Part shown: piece by piece, positions 12,818-20,708 of the stretch
Layout of the letters: each line of letters opens with the position of its first letter
Position numbering within the stretch: position 1 is the stretch's first letter
Assembly (NCBI GenBank): GCA_016717335.1
Contig: JADKFS010000001.1
Location: 62,001-126,000, forward strand
Source: Candidatus Ribeiella danica
Lineage (GTDB): Bacteria > Chloroflexota > Chloroflexia > Chloroflexales > Roseiflexaceae
DNA: 64,000 bases
Direction: 5' to 3'
Notes under the pieces: generated by a model
The model's input: only the letters and a program-made list of their open reading frames with translations
The model's database searches: none
What the model was told of the DNA's origin: nothing
Translations under genes and position numbers: made by a program

Positions 12818-13525
12818 ATGCCCACCACCGACGACATCGCGCAGCAGCGCGGGCTCCTCGCCACCCACCGCCGCACGCTGGCGCACCTGCTCCAGCAGGC
12901 CGCCGCCCACGGTGGCGTGCGCTTCGCCCCACCCGCGACCGCCAACGGCATCGCCGAGCAGCGCGCTGAGATCGCGCGGATCAAGGCGGCGCTGCGCGGC
13001 TGGGGCGAGACGGTCGAAGATTTACCAGACGAATTAATCAAACCAATTGACATGGTACCACTCTTTGACTCAAGCGATGTTTATCTAAGAAAGAGAAGTA
13101 TTGAGACAGAGTTGGATGAACTCTATGAGTGGAAGCTCATACATACAAGCGTTCAGGGTTTGCTCTTGAATACCCTAGATCTACAGGAGAGTATTCGGCT
13201 AGTTGGACGGCAATTCACTGAGGAGAGCGTTTTTCAATTAGAAAACAACTGGTTTTCACGCTGCTCTCCAAAAGGAGAGAGAATTTTAACTGTTGTTAGC
13301 CGGCTTCGCCTTATTCGTTGTGGGCCTCTTGACGAACTTTGTTCAATTATTAAGGATAATACTATAAATCTGTGCATTAGAAATTTGAATGTAGAAGACA
13401 TATCTTTATACCAAAGACTACATCAACAAATCAGCACTTTGCTTGAGGTGCTTCGCGAAGTGATGGTAATTACTGATGGCTATATTTCATCGATAACCGA
13501 TAAACTGCGCAAAGTTAAACCTTGA
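12818..13525 (+). CDS. Protein of unknown function with a Chloroflexota-type N-terminal module
   Basis: The protein has 235 residues. GGGAGGGG precedes ATG 12818 closely, so I prefer it over an upstream in-frame start at 12749. Residues 1-65 (QQRGLLATHRRTLAHLLQQAA, then IAEQRAEIARIKAALRGWG) form a helical module. I have seen this module at the N-terminus of many Chloroflexota STAND, TIR and peptidase proteins, where it probably acts as an adaptor. Residues 66-235 are not recognised and look helical (ELDELYEWKL, LHQQISTLLEVLREVM). At about 13016 the base composition drops abruptly from very GC-rich to AT-rich, so the gene is a chimera of two sources. It lies 48 bases before the STAND gene and is probably co-transcribed with it. 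Confidence 0.75.
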   Translation: MPTTDDIAQQRGLLATHRRTLAHLLQQAAAHGGVRFAPPATANGIAEQRAEIARIKAALRGWGETVEDLPDELIKPIDMVPLFDSSDVYLRKRSIETELDELYEWKLIHTSVQGLLLNTLDLQESIRLVGRQFTEESVFQLENNWFSRCSPKGERILTVVSRLRLIRCGPLDELCSIIKDNTINLCIRNLNVEDISLYQRLHQQISTLLEVLREVMVITDGYISSITDKLRKVKP

Positions 13526-13573
13526 AATGGTCATACTATGCGTTAACTTAAATTAACAGGAAGGGCCTATATT

Positions 13574-16120
13574 TTGAGTGCGGATCGGAATTATTTGAAG
13601 ATACAGCACGCGCATTTTATGCAACAAATATCATCCACTGATTCGCGCTATATTGAATTAGGGAAGCGACTTTTGGTGCAGATACGCGCACTTGGTCACG
13701 AGATTGCCGATCCCGCTGAGCGCCAGATCTACGCACAAATGGCCTATGATATTGGAGATCGTATACTTGAGATCACTGGTAAATACTATCCTGTTCGATT
13801 AGAGCTGTTGGATTCACCCTCGGATGATGTTGCAACTAGTGGAAAAACTGTAATTGCTGATCAGGTTCAACTGAAAGCTTTTCCCACAACTAATGTTGAA
13901 TATCCCCTGACGATCGATACTCTAGATCTATTAGCAGCTCTGCCACTTGATACTATCCCTAACGTCGCGCCGCTTCCGCCTGGATCTCGCATGCCGCTCA
14001 GCCGCAACCCGCTGTTCGTCGGACGCGAAGCTGACTTGAAAGCGCTCGCGGCTGCCTTGAAAGGCGATGCAACGGCTACCATTGGTCCAGTGGCAACGGT
14101 GAGTGGCATGGGCGGCATCGGCAAGAGTAACCTGGCTACCGAGTTTGTCCATCGCTACGGGCAATTCTTCGCCGGTGGCGTCTTCTGGCTCAGTTTTGCC
14201 GAGCCGGCCAATGTGCCCACTGAGATCGCTGCATGTGGTGGGCCAGAAGGTATGAACTTGTCCGACTTTGAGTCACTCACGCAGGAGAACCAAGTCGGCC
14301 GTGTAAGACAGGCGTGGCAGAGCCCAATTCCGCGCCTGCTCGTCTTGGATAATTGCGAAGACGAAACCTTACTTACTGCATGGCGCCCGGCTAGTGGTGG
14401 CTGTCGTGTGCTTGTTACCAGTCGCCGGCAGAGCTGGAGTCGGTCGTTAGGGGTTACCTCGCAGCACCTGGGCGTGCTGCAGCGTGCTCAGAGCATCGCA
14501 TTACTATGGAAGTACCGGCCTGACTTGCGCGACACTGATGCTGATGCAATTACAGCGACACTCGGCGATCTGCCACTGGCGCTACATCTTGCCGGCAGCT
14601 ATTTGGAGGTCTACGCTGGTGACGCAGACTTCGGCGACCCGGCAGTCTTCCTGCACGAGCTGCAGAACACACGGCTGCTGACGCATCCCGCGCTGCGGGG
14701 TGAGGATGTCACCCCCTCGCCAACCAACCACATACTACACGTTGGCAAGACTATTGCACTCAGCTACGAGCGACTGCAGGTTGACGACCAGGTCGACGCG
14801 CTAGCGATCACACTTCTGGCGCGCGCGGCTTGCCTGGCACCCAATGAGCCCATCCCACGCGGTCTGCTCCTGGCGACGCTGGAGTTGCACAAGGATGACC
14901 GCGACAGCGCCCGCCATGCCACGAAGGCCCTATCGCGCTTAGTGGCGCTCGGGCTGCTGGAAGTGGAGGAAGGTGGTGCGCTACGGTTACACACGCTGCT
15001 CGTTGCCTTCGTCCAGCAGACAGTGGTCGACATAGCAGCACAGACAGCAGTGGCACGCGCGGTGCGCAATATCGCAGCACGAATTAACAAGGACGATTAC
15101 CCCAAGGTGATGCGCCTGGTGTTGGTGCATCTCCGGTATACAGTGATGACAGGCTTCGAGCGCAACGACACGCTGACCGCCGCGCTCTGCAATGAGTTGG
15201 GCTATATGCTTCAAGCGCAGGGCGATTACGGCGGGGCGCGCCCCTACTTCGAGCGCGCGCTCCAGATCTGTGAGCAGGTGCTGGGGGTGACAAACCCTGA
15301 CACCGCCACGAGCCTGAACAACCTGGGCTATCTGATCCAGGCGATGGGCGATTACGGCGGGGCGCGCCCCTACTACGAGCGCGCGCTGGCGATTTCTGAA
15401 ACGGTGCTGGGGGGCGAGCACCCCGACACCGCCACGAGCCTGAACAACCTGGGCTATCTGCTTCAAGCGCAGGGTGATTATGCGGCAGCGCGGCCGTACT
15501 ACGAGCGGGCGCTTGCCATCAACGAGCAGGTACTAGGACCAACTCACCCCGCCACGGCGCTGAGCCTGAATAACCTGGGCTCTCTACTCAAGACCCAGGG
15601 CGAATATGTGGCGGCGCGGCCGTACTTCGAGCGCGCGCTGCAAATCCGTAGGCAGGCATTAGGGTCGAGTCACCCCACCACGGCGCAGAGCCTGAACAAC
15701 CTGGGCGCACTGCTCCAGGCGACGGGCGATTACGGTGGAGCACGCCGCTACTTCGAGCGCGCGCTGGCGATTTATGAAACGGTGCTGGGGACCGAGCACC
15801 CCAACACACGAATCGTTCGCGAGAATCTTTCTGCCCTCGAAGCCCCACCCCAGACCCCCGCACAGCGGATCGCCGCCATCACCACCGACTTCGAAGCCGC
15901 CGTCGCCGCAGCCCTCGCCGATCCCATCGCTGACCAGGCGGCGCTCGCGGAGGATCTCGAGGCGCGCCCGCACTGGGGCAAGCTGTTTACCATGCCGGCC
16001 GCGCGTGTGCAATCGCTCTATGCAAAGCTGCCCGAGTTTCAGCGGCTGTTGCGCACCTACGATCCGGCGGGCAAATTCCGCAACGCGTTTTTGGACAGAT
16101 ACATCTATGCCATTGTGTGA
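13574..16120 (+). CDS. STAND protein: NB-ARC ATPase with TPR repeats
   Basis: The protein has 848 residues. The N-terminal 130 residues are AT-rich in coding and belong to no family I recognise; this is where an effector domain would sit. The NB-ARC core has NPLFVGREADL, Walker A GMGGIGKS near residue 178, Walker B LLVLDNCED near residue 255 and the GLPL-like LPLALHLAG. A winged-helix part follows, then five TPR units of 42 residues (NNLGYLLQAQGDY..ARPYYERAL) at about 540-742. The last 55 residues (RPHWGKLF, then DPAGKFRNAFLDRYIY) resemble the C-terminus of sugar-1,4-lactone oxidases. TTG 13574 is preceded by AGGAAGGG at good spacing. STAND NTPases of this design are known or predicted phage sensors that trigger an effector; the ligand here is unknown. 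Confidence 0.85.
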   Translation: MSADRNYLKIQHAHFMQQISSTDSRYIELGKRLLVQIRALGHEIADPAERQIYAQMAYDIGDRILEITGKYYPVRLELLDSPSDDVATSGKTVIADQVQLKAFPTTNVEYPLTIDTLDLLAALPLDTIPNVAPLPPGSRMPLSRNPLFVGREADLKALAAALKGDATATIGPVATVSGMGGIGKSNLATEFVHRYGQFFAGGVFWLSFAEPANVPTEIAACGGPEGMNLSDFESLTQENQVGRVRQAWQSPIPRLLVLDNCEDETLLTAWRPASGGCRVLVTSRRQSWSRSLGVTSQHLGVLQRAQSIALLWKYRPDLRDTDADAITATLGDLPLALHLAGSYLEVYAGDADFGDPAVFLHELQNTRLLTHPALRGEDVTPSPTNHILHVGKTIALSYERLQVDDQVDALAITLLARAACLAPNEPIPRGLLLATLELHKDDRDSARHATKALSRLVALGLLEVEEGGALRLHTLLVAFVQQTVVDIAAQTAVARAVRNIAARINKDDYPKVMRLVLVHLRYTVMTGFERNDTLTAALCNELGYMLQAQGDYGGARPYFERALQICEQVLGVTNPDTATSLNNLGYLIQAMGDYGGARPYYERALAISETVLGGEHPDTATSLNNLGYLLQAQGDYAAARPYYERALAINEQVLGPTHPATALSLNNLGSLLKTQGEYVAARPYFERALQIRRQALGSSHPTTAQSLNNLGALLQATGDYGGARRYFERALAIYETVLGTEHPNTRIVRENLSALEAPPQTPAQRIAAITTDFEAAVAAALADPIADQAALAEDLEARPHWGKLFTMPAARVQSLYAKLPEFQRLLRTYDPAGKFRNAFLDRYIYAIV

Positions 16121-16181
16121 CGCTCGTCATAGCCGCATCCGCCACGCGTCGAGCGCGTTCAGTTGAGGAGATAACCTTTGG

Positions 16182-16316
16182 ATGGGCAGCGGCAAGCTCC
16201 GCTACACCCGGATCGGCGGGCAGCGCCGCTTCGCGCAGGGGCAGCTCGACTCGTTCATCAAGTCTGGGGGAAACGAGCAAGGGGAAAAGCTAACGCCCGG
16301 CCTCGCTAGCGCCTGA
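16182..16316 (+). pseudogene. 3' fragment of an excisionase-type HTH protein
   Basis: An open frame of 44 codons begins MGSGKLRYTRIGGQRRF and continues AQGQLDSFIKSG. This matches the second half of MerR-like HTH_17 excisionase domains, in which G.L...RIG.RRRF...L..F is conserved. The recognition-helix half is missing. A GAGGAG box lies before the ATG, so the fragment could still be translated. It may mark the scar of an integrated element next to the tRNA gene. Confidence 0.6.
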
Positions 16317-16345
16317 GAAACGTGCGAGGCTGGGCGTCTGTTTGG
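16293..16345 (+). terminator. Hairpin terminator after the excisionase fragment
   Basis: ACGCCCGGCCTCGC (16293-16306) pairs with GCGAGGCTGGGCGT (16324-16337) with one G-U pair. It is preceded by an A-rich stretch and followed by CTGTTTGG. It would end transcripts coming from the STAND gene. Confidence 0.6.
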
Positions 16346-16441
16346 CGATGACTCACTGCGGCTCTAGAAAGCCGTCCGGCTTGCCATCTCCTGCAGGCTG
16401 CCTTGGCACATGAGCGCCTTAACAACCTGCGCTTGAATGAT

Positions 16442-16469
16442 AATTCCACATACACCTTTATGTGGAATT
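16442..16469 (-). terminator. Perfect 11-bp palindrome downstream of tRNA-Lys
   Basis: AATTCCACATA (16442-16452) and TATGTGGAATT (16459-16469) form a perfect stem with a six-base loop. It lies six bases past the CCA end of the minus-strand tRNA, so it is a likely processing or termination hairpin. There is no long T tract. Confidence 0.5.
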
Positions 16470-16474
16470 GGATG

Positions 16475-16549
<75 letters not shown>

Positions 16550-16594
16550 GCGCCGGAGCGTGGCATACGCTGTCATCACTCCCGGACGGGCGGG

Positions 16595-16623
16595 ATTATA
16601 GCATAGCCCCCGGAAATGCGCAA
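16595..16623 (-). promoter_or_regulatory. Promoter of tRNA-Lys
   Basis: On the minus strand TTGCGC (-35) and TATAAT (-10) are 17 bases apart, and the -10 is extended by TGC. The start point would fall about 35-40 bases before the mature tRNA. Confidence 0.65.
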
Positions 16624-16627
16624 GTCG

Positions 16628-17284
16628 CTACTCCTCGGGCTGATAGTTCTGGAGCAGGCTGCTGATGCGCGCGAACTCGGCGTCGGCCTGGTTGGGGCGC
16701 GCGGCGTCGATCTCCTGCGCTGCGCGGCGGGCCGCGTCGGTCACCGAGGCGCCCCACGAGGTCGCGCTGCTCTCCTCGGCGGCCAGCTCTTCGAGCGGGC
16801 CGATCGCGTCGCGGATGTGCAGGTGCCCCAGCGCGCTGCACGCGGCGTAGCGCACGTCGGGCGATGGGTGGTGCAGCGCGGTCAGCAGCGGGTGGAAGGC
16901 GCGCGGGTCGCCGATCTTGCCGAGCGCGGCGGCGGCCCGGTGCGCGATGCGCGGGTCGAGGTCGGCCAGGCCGTGAAACAGCTGGTTGAGCGCGCGCGCC
17001 TCGCCGATCACGCCCAGCACGCGGATCGCCTCGACGCGCATCCGCTGGTCGGTCCCGTCGGCCAGATCGAGCAGCGGCCGCAGCGCAGCGTGCCCGATCA
17101 CGCCAAGCGCCCAGGCCGCGCGCATGCGCACGTCGCGGTCGTCGTGGCCGAGCAGCCCGATCAGCGGATCGACCGCCGGCTCGCCCAGCATGCCGAGCGC
17201 GAAGGCCGCCTGGGCGCGCCTGAACTCATCATCGCTCTGCAGATCTTCAACTAGCCGGGCGATCGGGTCGGGTGTGCCTTCCAT
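16628..17284 (-). CDS. HEAT-repeat (PBS lyase-like) protein
   Basis: The protein has 218 residues made of about five HEAT repeats of around 31 residues. Examples are RRAQAAFALGMLGEPAVDPL, RMRAAWALGVIGHAALRPL, RIAHRAAAALGKIGD and VRYAACSALGHLH. The C-terminus is charged and ends NYQPEE. Such proteins are scaffolds or act in phycobilin-lyase-like roles; nothing in the sequence indicates a substrate. ATG 17284 follows AGGAGG by five bases, so the longer reading from 17389 is rejected; that extension would translate the hairpin at 17341-17377. The gene lies downstream of the RmlD-like gene on the same strand. Confidence 0.85.
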   Translation of the reverse strand: MEGTPDPIARLVEDLQSDDEFRRAQAAFALGMLGEPAVDPLIGLLGHDDRDVRMRAAWALGVIGHAALRPLLDLADGTDQRMRVEAIRVLGVIGEARALNQLFHGLADLDPRIAHRAAAALGKIGDPRAFHPLLTALHHPSPDVRYAACSALGHLHIRDAIGPLEELAAEESSATSWGASVTDAARRAAQEIDAARPNQADAEFARISSLLQNYQPEE

Positions 17285-17340
17285 GGCATCCTCCTGTGAG
17301 GTGGAGCCGCCTCTTGCAGCTCGCCAGACTGATTCTGCGG

Positions 17341-17377
17341 GTGGGTGTGGGGGCGGCTTCGCCGCCCCCACACCCAC
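17341..17377. terminator. GC-rich perfect hairpin
   Basis: Seventeen bases (GTGGGTGTGGGGGCGGC) are followed after three bases by their exact complement. The hairpin lies between the RmlD-like gene and the HEAT gene. The same kind of hairpin forms one end of the repeat elements near 20.5 and 31.05 kb. Confidence 0.55.
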
Positions 17378-17388
17378 CAGCAAAATCA

Positions 17389-18234
17389 CTAAGGTATTGG
17401 TCCCAGCACCTCGTAGACTCCGCGCAGCCGTGTGTGGATCAGCCGCTGCGCGCTGCTGCTGTCGATCGTGCAGTTGCGCGGCCGCCGCACGCTGCTCTCG
17501 GCGCTCAGGCCGCCGCGCAGCCGCCCAGGGTCGCGCCCGTGCGCGGCGGCCACCAGGCGCGCGAACTCGTAGCGGCTGACCACGTCGGCGCCGGCGACGT
17601 GCAGTCGCCCGCTGAGCCCGAGCGGCGCAAGCTCGATCAGCGCCGCCGCCAGGTCGCCGACGGCGATCGGGCAGCGCAGCTCGTCGGTGAAGAAGGTGAT
17701 CTGCGGGCCGCCGTCGAGCGTGTCGAGCACCAGCCGCTCGTGCTGGCCCGGCTCGGCGCCGCCGTAGAGCAGGGATGTGCGGACGATCAGCGCGGCGGGG
17801 TGCGCCTCCGCGACCAGCCGCTCGGCGGCGGCCTTGGCCTCGCCATACGGCGTGACCGGGCTGGGGTCGTCGGCCTCGGTATAGCTGCCCTGGCGCTCGC
17901 CGTCGAACAGCGCGTCGCTGGACATATGGATCAGCCGAGCGCCGACCGCGTGGGCGGCGCGAGCGACTACGCCGGCCCCCTCGGCGCTGGTGCTCCAGAG
18001 ATCCGGCCCGCTCTGGCGGTAGGCCGTGTGGATGACCAGGTCCGGCCGCAGCTCGGCCAGCGCGCGCTCGACCGCCTGCGCGTCGCGGATCTCCAGCCGC
18101 AGCCAGCGCGCGCCTGCGCCGGCCGGCTCGCGCGAGAAGTAGCTGGCCGCGATGTCTAGCCCGGCCGCCAGCGCCTGCCGGACCAGCTCTGCGCCAAGGT
18201 AGCCGGTGCCGCCGGTGATGAGTAGTCGCTGCAT
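17389..18234 (-). CDS. RmlD-like dTDP-4-dehydrorhamnose reductase family SDR
   Basis: The protein has 281 residues. It is an extended short-chain dehydrogenase with the NAD(P)-binding motif GGTGYLG near residue 8. The RmlD-like segment is LRPDLVIHTAY, followed by the catalytic serine region IHMSSDALFDG and the active-site motif YGEAK (YxxxK). The C-terminus contains the sugar-nucleotide-like binding portion (GRLHVAGAD, SRYEFARLVAAAHG). The family reduces dTDP-4-keto sugars in cell-surface glycan synthesis, but no other rhamnose gene lies nearby, so the exact substrate is open. It follows rnc on the same strand with a 49-base gap. Confidence 0.85.
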   Translation of the reverse strand: MQRLLITGGTGYLGAELVRQALAAGLDIAASYFSREPAGAGARWLRLEIRDAQAVERALAELRPDLVIHTAYRQSGPDLWSTSAEGAGVVARAAHAVGARLIHMSSDALFDGERQGSYTEADDPSPVTPYGEAKAAAERLVAEAHPAALIVRTSLLYGGAEPGQHERLVLDTLDGGPQITFFTDELRCPIAVGDLAAALIELAPLGLSGRLHVAGADVVSRYEFARLVAAAHGRDPGRLRGGLSAESSVRRPRNCTIDSSSAQRLIHTRLRGVYEVLGPIP

Positions 18235-18283
18235 AATGAAAATAGCTTACGATGTAAAAGGTGCCGCCATAGAGCAGCGCGGC

Positions 18284-18985
18284 TCAGCTCTGGCTCGGCA
18301 GCTGATCGAGCGCGGCGCGCGCCGCGGCCTGGGCGGCGGCCTGCTTGCTGGGGCCCTGGCCGATCCCCAGCCGCTCGTCGCCCGCCAGCACCTCGATCAG
18401 GTACTCGCGCCGCGGGTCCTGCCCGATCTCGGAGACCACCTGGTACCTGGGGGTGATGTTGCGCTCGGCCTGGACGCGCTGCTGCAGCTGGCTCTTGTAG
18501 TCGAGGCGCAGGCCATGCGTCTCGATCCGCGCGAGCTGCTGCTCGAACAGCAGGTTTGCAAAGGAGGCCGCCGCCGCAATTCCCTGGTCGAGGTAGATCG
18601 CCGCGACCAGCGCCTCGAACGTGTCGGCCAGCAGCGCGTCGCGCTCGCGTGCGCCGCTCTGCTCCTCGCCTTTGCTCAGGCGGATGTGCGCGCCCAGCCC
18701 CAGGTCGCGCGCGAAGCCGGCCAGCGTCCCGGTCTTGACCAGCGCCGAGCGCAGCCCGGTCAGCTCGCCCTCGCCGCGCTCGGGGTAGCGCGCGAACAGC
18801 AGCGTCGCGGCGAGGTAGTTCAGGATCGCGTCGCCCAGAAACTCCAGCCGCTCGGCGTCGACCAGCCCGATCTTCTGATCGGGGTGCTCGTGCAGAAACG
18901 AGCGGTGGACCAGCGCGCTCTGCAGGAGGCGCGGATCGTTGAAGTTTATGCCGATCTGGGCTTGTAGTCGATCGAGCGAAGGCAT
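18284..18985 (-). CDS. rnc: Ribonuclease III
   Basis: The protein has 233 residues. The RNase III signature ERLEFLGDAIL lies near residue 41, and the second acidic cluster is DTFEALVAAIYLD. A double-stranded-RNA-binding domain covers about residues 155-230 and includes DYKSQLQQRVQ and the final GPSKQAAAQAAARAAL. It cleaves dsRNA in rRNA maturation and RNA decay, and could also act on structured CRISPR or antisense RNAs. The start is taken at ATG 18985 because the upstream extension to 19036 is a translation of the tandem repeat DNA between rnc and fabF. The length is normal for the family. Confidence 0.96.
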   Translation of the reverse strand: MPSLDRLQAQIGINFNDPRLLQSALVHRSFLHEHPDQKIGLVDAERLEFLGDAILNYLAATLLFARYPERGEGELTGLRSALVKTGTLAGFARDLGLGAHIRLSKGEEQSGARERDALLADTFEALVAAIYLDQGIAAAASFANLLFEQQLARIETHGLRLDYKSQLQQRVQAERNITPRYQVVSEIGQDPRREYLIEVLAGDERLGIGQGPSKQAAAQAAARAALDQLPSQS

Positions 18986-19067
18986 ACGCGAGTTCTGAGT
19001 TTTGAGCTCTAAGTTCTGAGTTTGAAACGTCTGCACTCAAAACTCAAAACTCAAAACTCAAAACTGG
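18986..19067. repeat. Tandem ACTCAAAA microrepeat between rnc and fabF
   Basis: Four consecutive copies of an 8-nt unit ACTCAAAA lie at about 19034-19064. Related GAGTTTTGAG and TTCTGAGTTT units lie upstream at 18991-19022 in inverted sense. No gene or promoter is evident here. Confidence 0.7.
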
Positions 19068-20306
19068 TTATTCGTAGCGTCGAAACACGAGCGAGACGTT
19101 GTGCCCGCCAAAGCCAAACGAGTTGCTCATCGCGATGTCGATCGTGGCCGGCCGGGCAGCGTTCGGGACATAGTCCAGGTCGCACTGCGGGTCGGGCGTC
19201 TTCAGGTTGATCGTCGGCGGCAGGAGATTATTCTGGATCGCCAGGATGGTCACGATCGCCTCGATCGAGCCGGCCGCGCCGATCAGGTGGCCGAGCTGTG
19301 ACTTGCTGGAGCTGACCGGCACCTGGTAGGCGCGCTCGCCCAGCAGCGTCTTGATCGCCTGGGTCTCGGCAATATCGCCGGCCGGCGTGCTGGTGCCGTG
19401 GGCGTTGATGTAGTCCAGGTCGGCCGGCGTCAGCCCGCCGTGCTTGAGCGCCAGGCGCATCGCGCGCAGCGCGCCCTCGCCGCCGGCGCACGGCTGCGTG
19501 ATATGGAACGCGTCGGACGAGGTGCCGTAGCCGGCGACCTCGGCCAGGATGCGGGCGCCGCGGCCGCGAGCGTGCTCCAGGTCCTCAAGCATCAGCAGCG
19601 CGCAGCCCTCGGACATCACAAAGCCGTCGCGGGTCGCGTCGAACGGGCGCGAGGCGCTGGCCGGCTCGTCGTTGCGGGTCGAGACGGCGCGCGCGCTATG
19701 GAACGCGGCCAGCCCGATCGGGGTGATCGGCGCCTCGCTGCCGCCGGCGACGATCGCCTTGGCCCAGCCGCGCCGGATCGTCTCGACCGCCTCGCCGATC
19801 GCGTGGGCCGCCGTCGCGCAGGCCGAGGTCGGGCACCAGCTCGGGCCTTTCATGCCGAACATGATCGAGATCTGGCCGGCGGCCATGTTGGTGATCATGG
19901 CCGGCACCAGGAACGGGCTCACGCGGCCGGGGCCCTTGTCGCGCAGCGTCGCCAGCCCGTCGGCGAACGTCTCGATCCCGCCGATGCCGCTGCCGACGAT
20001 CACGCCGATCTCCTCGGCGTTCTCGGGTGTGATCGCAAGCTCGGCCGAGCGCAGCACCTCGCGCGTGGCCGCGACCGCGAGGTGGATGAACCGATCGTTG
20101 CGGCGCATCTCCTTGCGGTCCATATAGTTCTGGGCATCGAACCCTTTGACTTCGCCGGCAATGCGCGACTCCAGCCCGCTGGTGTCGCAGAGCGTGACAG
20201 GCCCGACTCCGCTGCGCGCCTCGCGCACGGCCTGCCACAACGTCGGCACATCGAGCCCGAGCGGGCTGAGTGCGCCCATGCCTGTTACGACGACACGCCG
20301 TTCCAT
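19068..20306 (-). CDS. fabF: Beta-ketoacyl-ACP synthase II
   Basis: The protein has 412 residues, the usual length. The catalytic cysteine is C163 in PTSACATAAHAIGEA, and the histidines are H303 in NAHGTSTPAGD and H340 in KSQLGHLIGAAG. It condenses malonyl-ACP with acyl-ACP in fatty-acid elongation in the cytoplasm. GAGGAGG precedes ATG 20306 at good distance. The gene lies upstream of rnc on the same strand. An acpP gene, which often lies between fabF and other fab genes, is not present in the window. Confidence 0.96.
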   Translation of the reverse strand: MERRVVVTGMGALSPLGLDVPTLWQAVREARSGVGPVTLCDTSGLESRIAGEVKGFDAQNYMDRKEMRRNDRFIHLAVAATREVLRSAELAITPENAEEIGVIVGSGIGGIETFADGLATLRDKGPGRVSPFLVPAMITNMAAGQISIMFGMKGPSWCPTSACATAAHAIGEAVETIRRGWAKAIVAGGSEAPITPIGLAAFHSARAVSTRNDEPASASRPFDATRDGFVMSEGCALLMLEDLEHARGRGARILAEVAGYGTSSDAFHITQPCAGGEGALRAMRLALKHGGLTPADLDYINAHGTSTPAGDIAETQAIKTLLGERAYQVPVSSSKSQLGHLIGAAGSIEAIVTILAIQNNLLPPTINLKTPDPQCDLDYVPNAARPATIDIAMSNSFGFGGHNVSLVFRRYE

Positions 20307-20365
20307 CGGCTCTGGCCTCCTCGTGAATGGGTAGCGGCTCCATGCCCGCCCTTATATGCAGGCCC

Positions 20366-20374
20366 ATTATAGCA
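20366..20374 (-). promoter_or_regulatory. Extended -10 promoter of fabF
   Basis: On the minus strand TGCTATAAT lies 60 bases before the fabF start. The hexamer 17 bases further upstream, TGCAAT, is only a weak -35. Confidence 0.55.
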
Positions 20375-20439
20375 CACGGCGCGCGCGCATTGCAGCGGGG
20401 TCGCGCGGCACGCCGCGATGGCTGTCATCCGATTTTAGC

Positions 20440-20640
20440 ATCATCATTATTCATCCCACATGTAACCATTCGGACATCGCGTTTTGTCGGGCCATTCCCC
20501 ACACCCCCGCTCCCCCGTGGGAAGCGGGGGCGATCGTTCGTGGGTGGGGCGCGGCGGCGTTGCCGCCGCGCCCCACCCACGAAACCCCCGCCCCTGGCGG
20601 GGGCGGGGGCAGGGGGTGGGGTGTGTAACATACGGGAGGA
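20440..20640 (-). repeat. Dispersed repeat element B, copy 1
   Basis: The element contains a long GC hairpin (GTGGGTGGGGCGCGGCGGC and its complement, about 20540-20580), a second palindrome around CTCCCCCGTGGGAAGCGGGGG and a unique arm. Read on the minus strand, the arm includes CGACAAAA, CCGAATGG, ACATGTGGGA and GAATAATGA in order. The same order recurs at 31036-31190 on the + strand. The rest of the 20.3-20.7 kb gap holds repeated CCCCCGCCCCTGGC blocks and no gene. Confidence 0.75.
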
Positions 20641-20708
20641 CTCATGGATGCCAAGAATCAAACCCCCGCCCCTGGCAGGGGCGGGGGCAGGGGGTATCCA
20701 AACCCTCC

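Noticed and set aside
16616..17254. Long + strand frame opposite the HEAT-repeat gene, and similar frames opposite fabF, rnc and the kinases
   Set aside because: High GC keeps antisense frames open; the minus-strand products have clear domains and ribosome sites.
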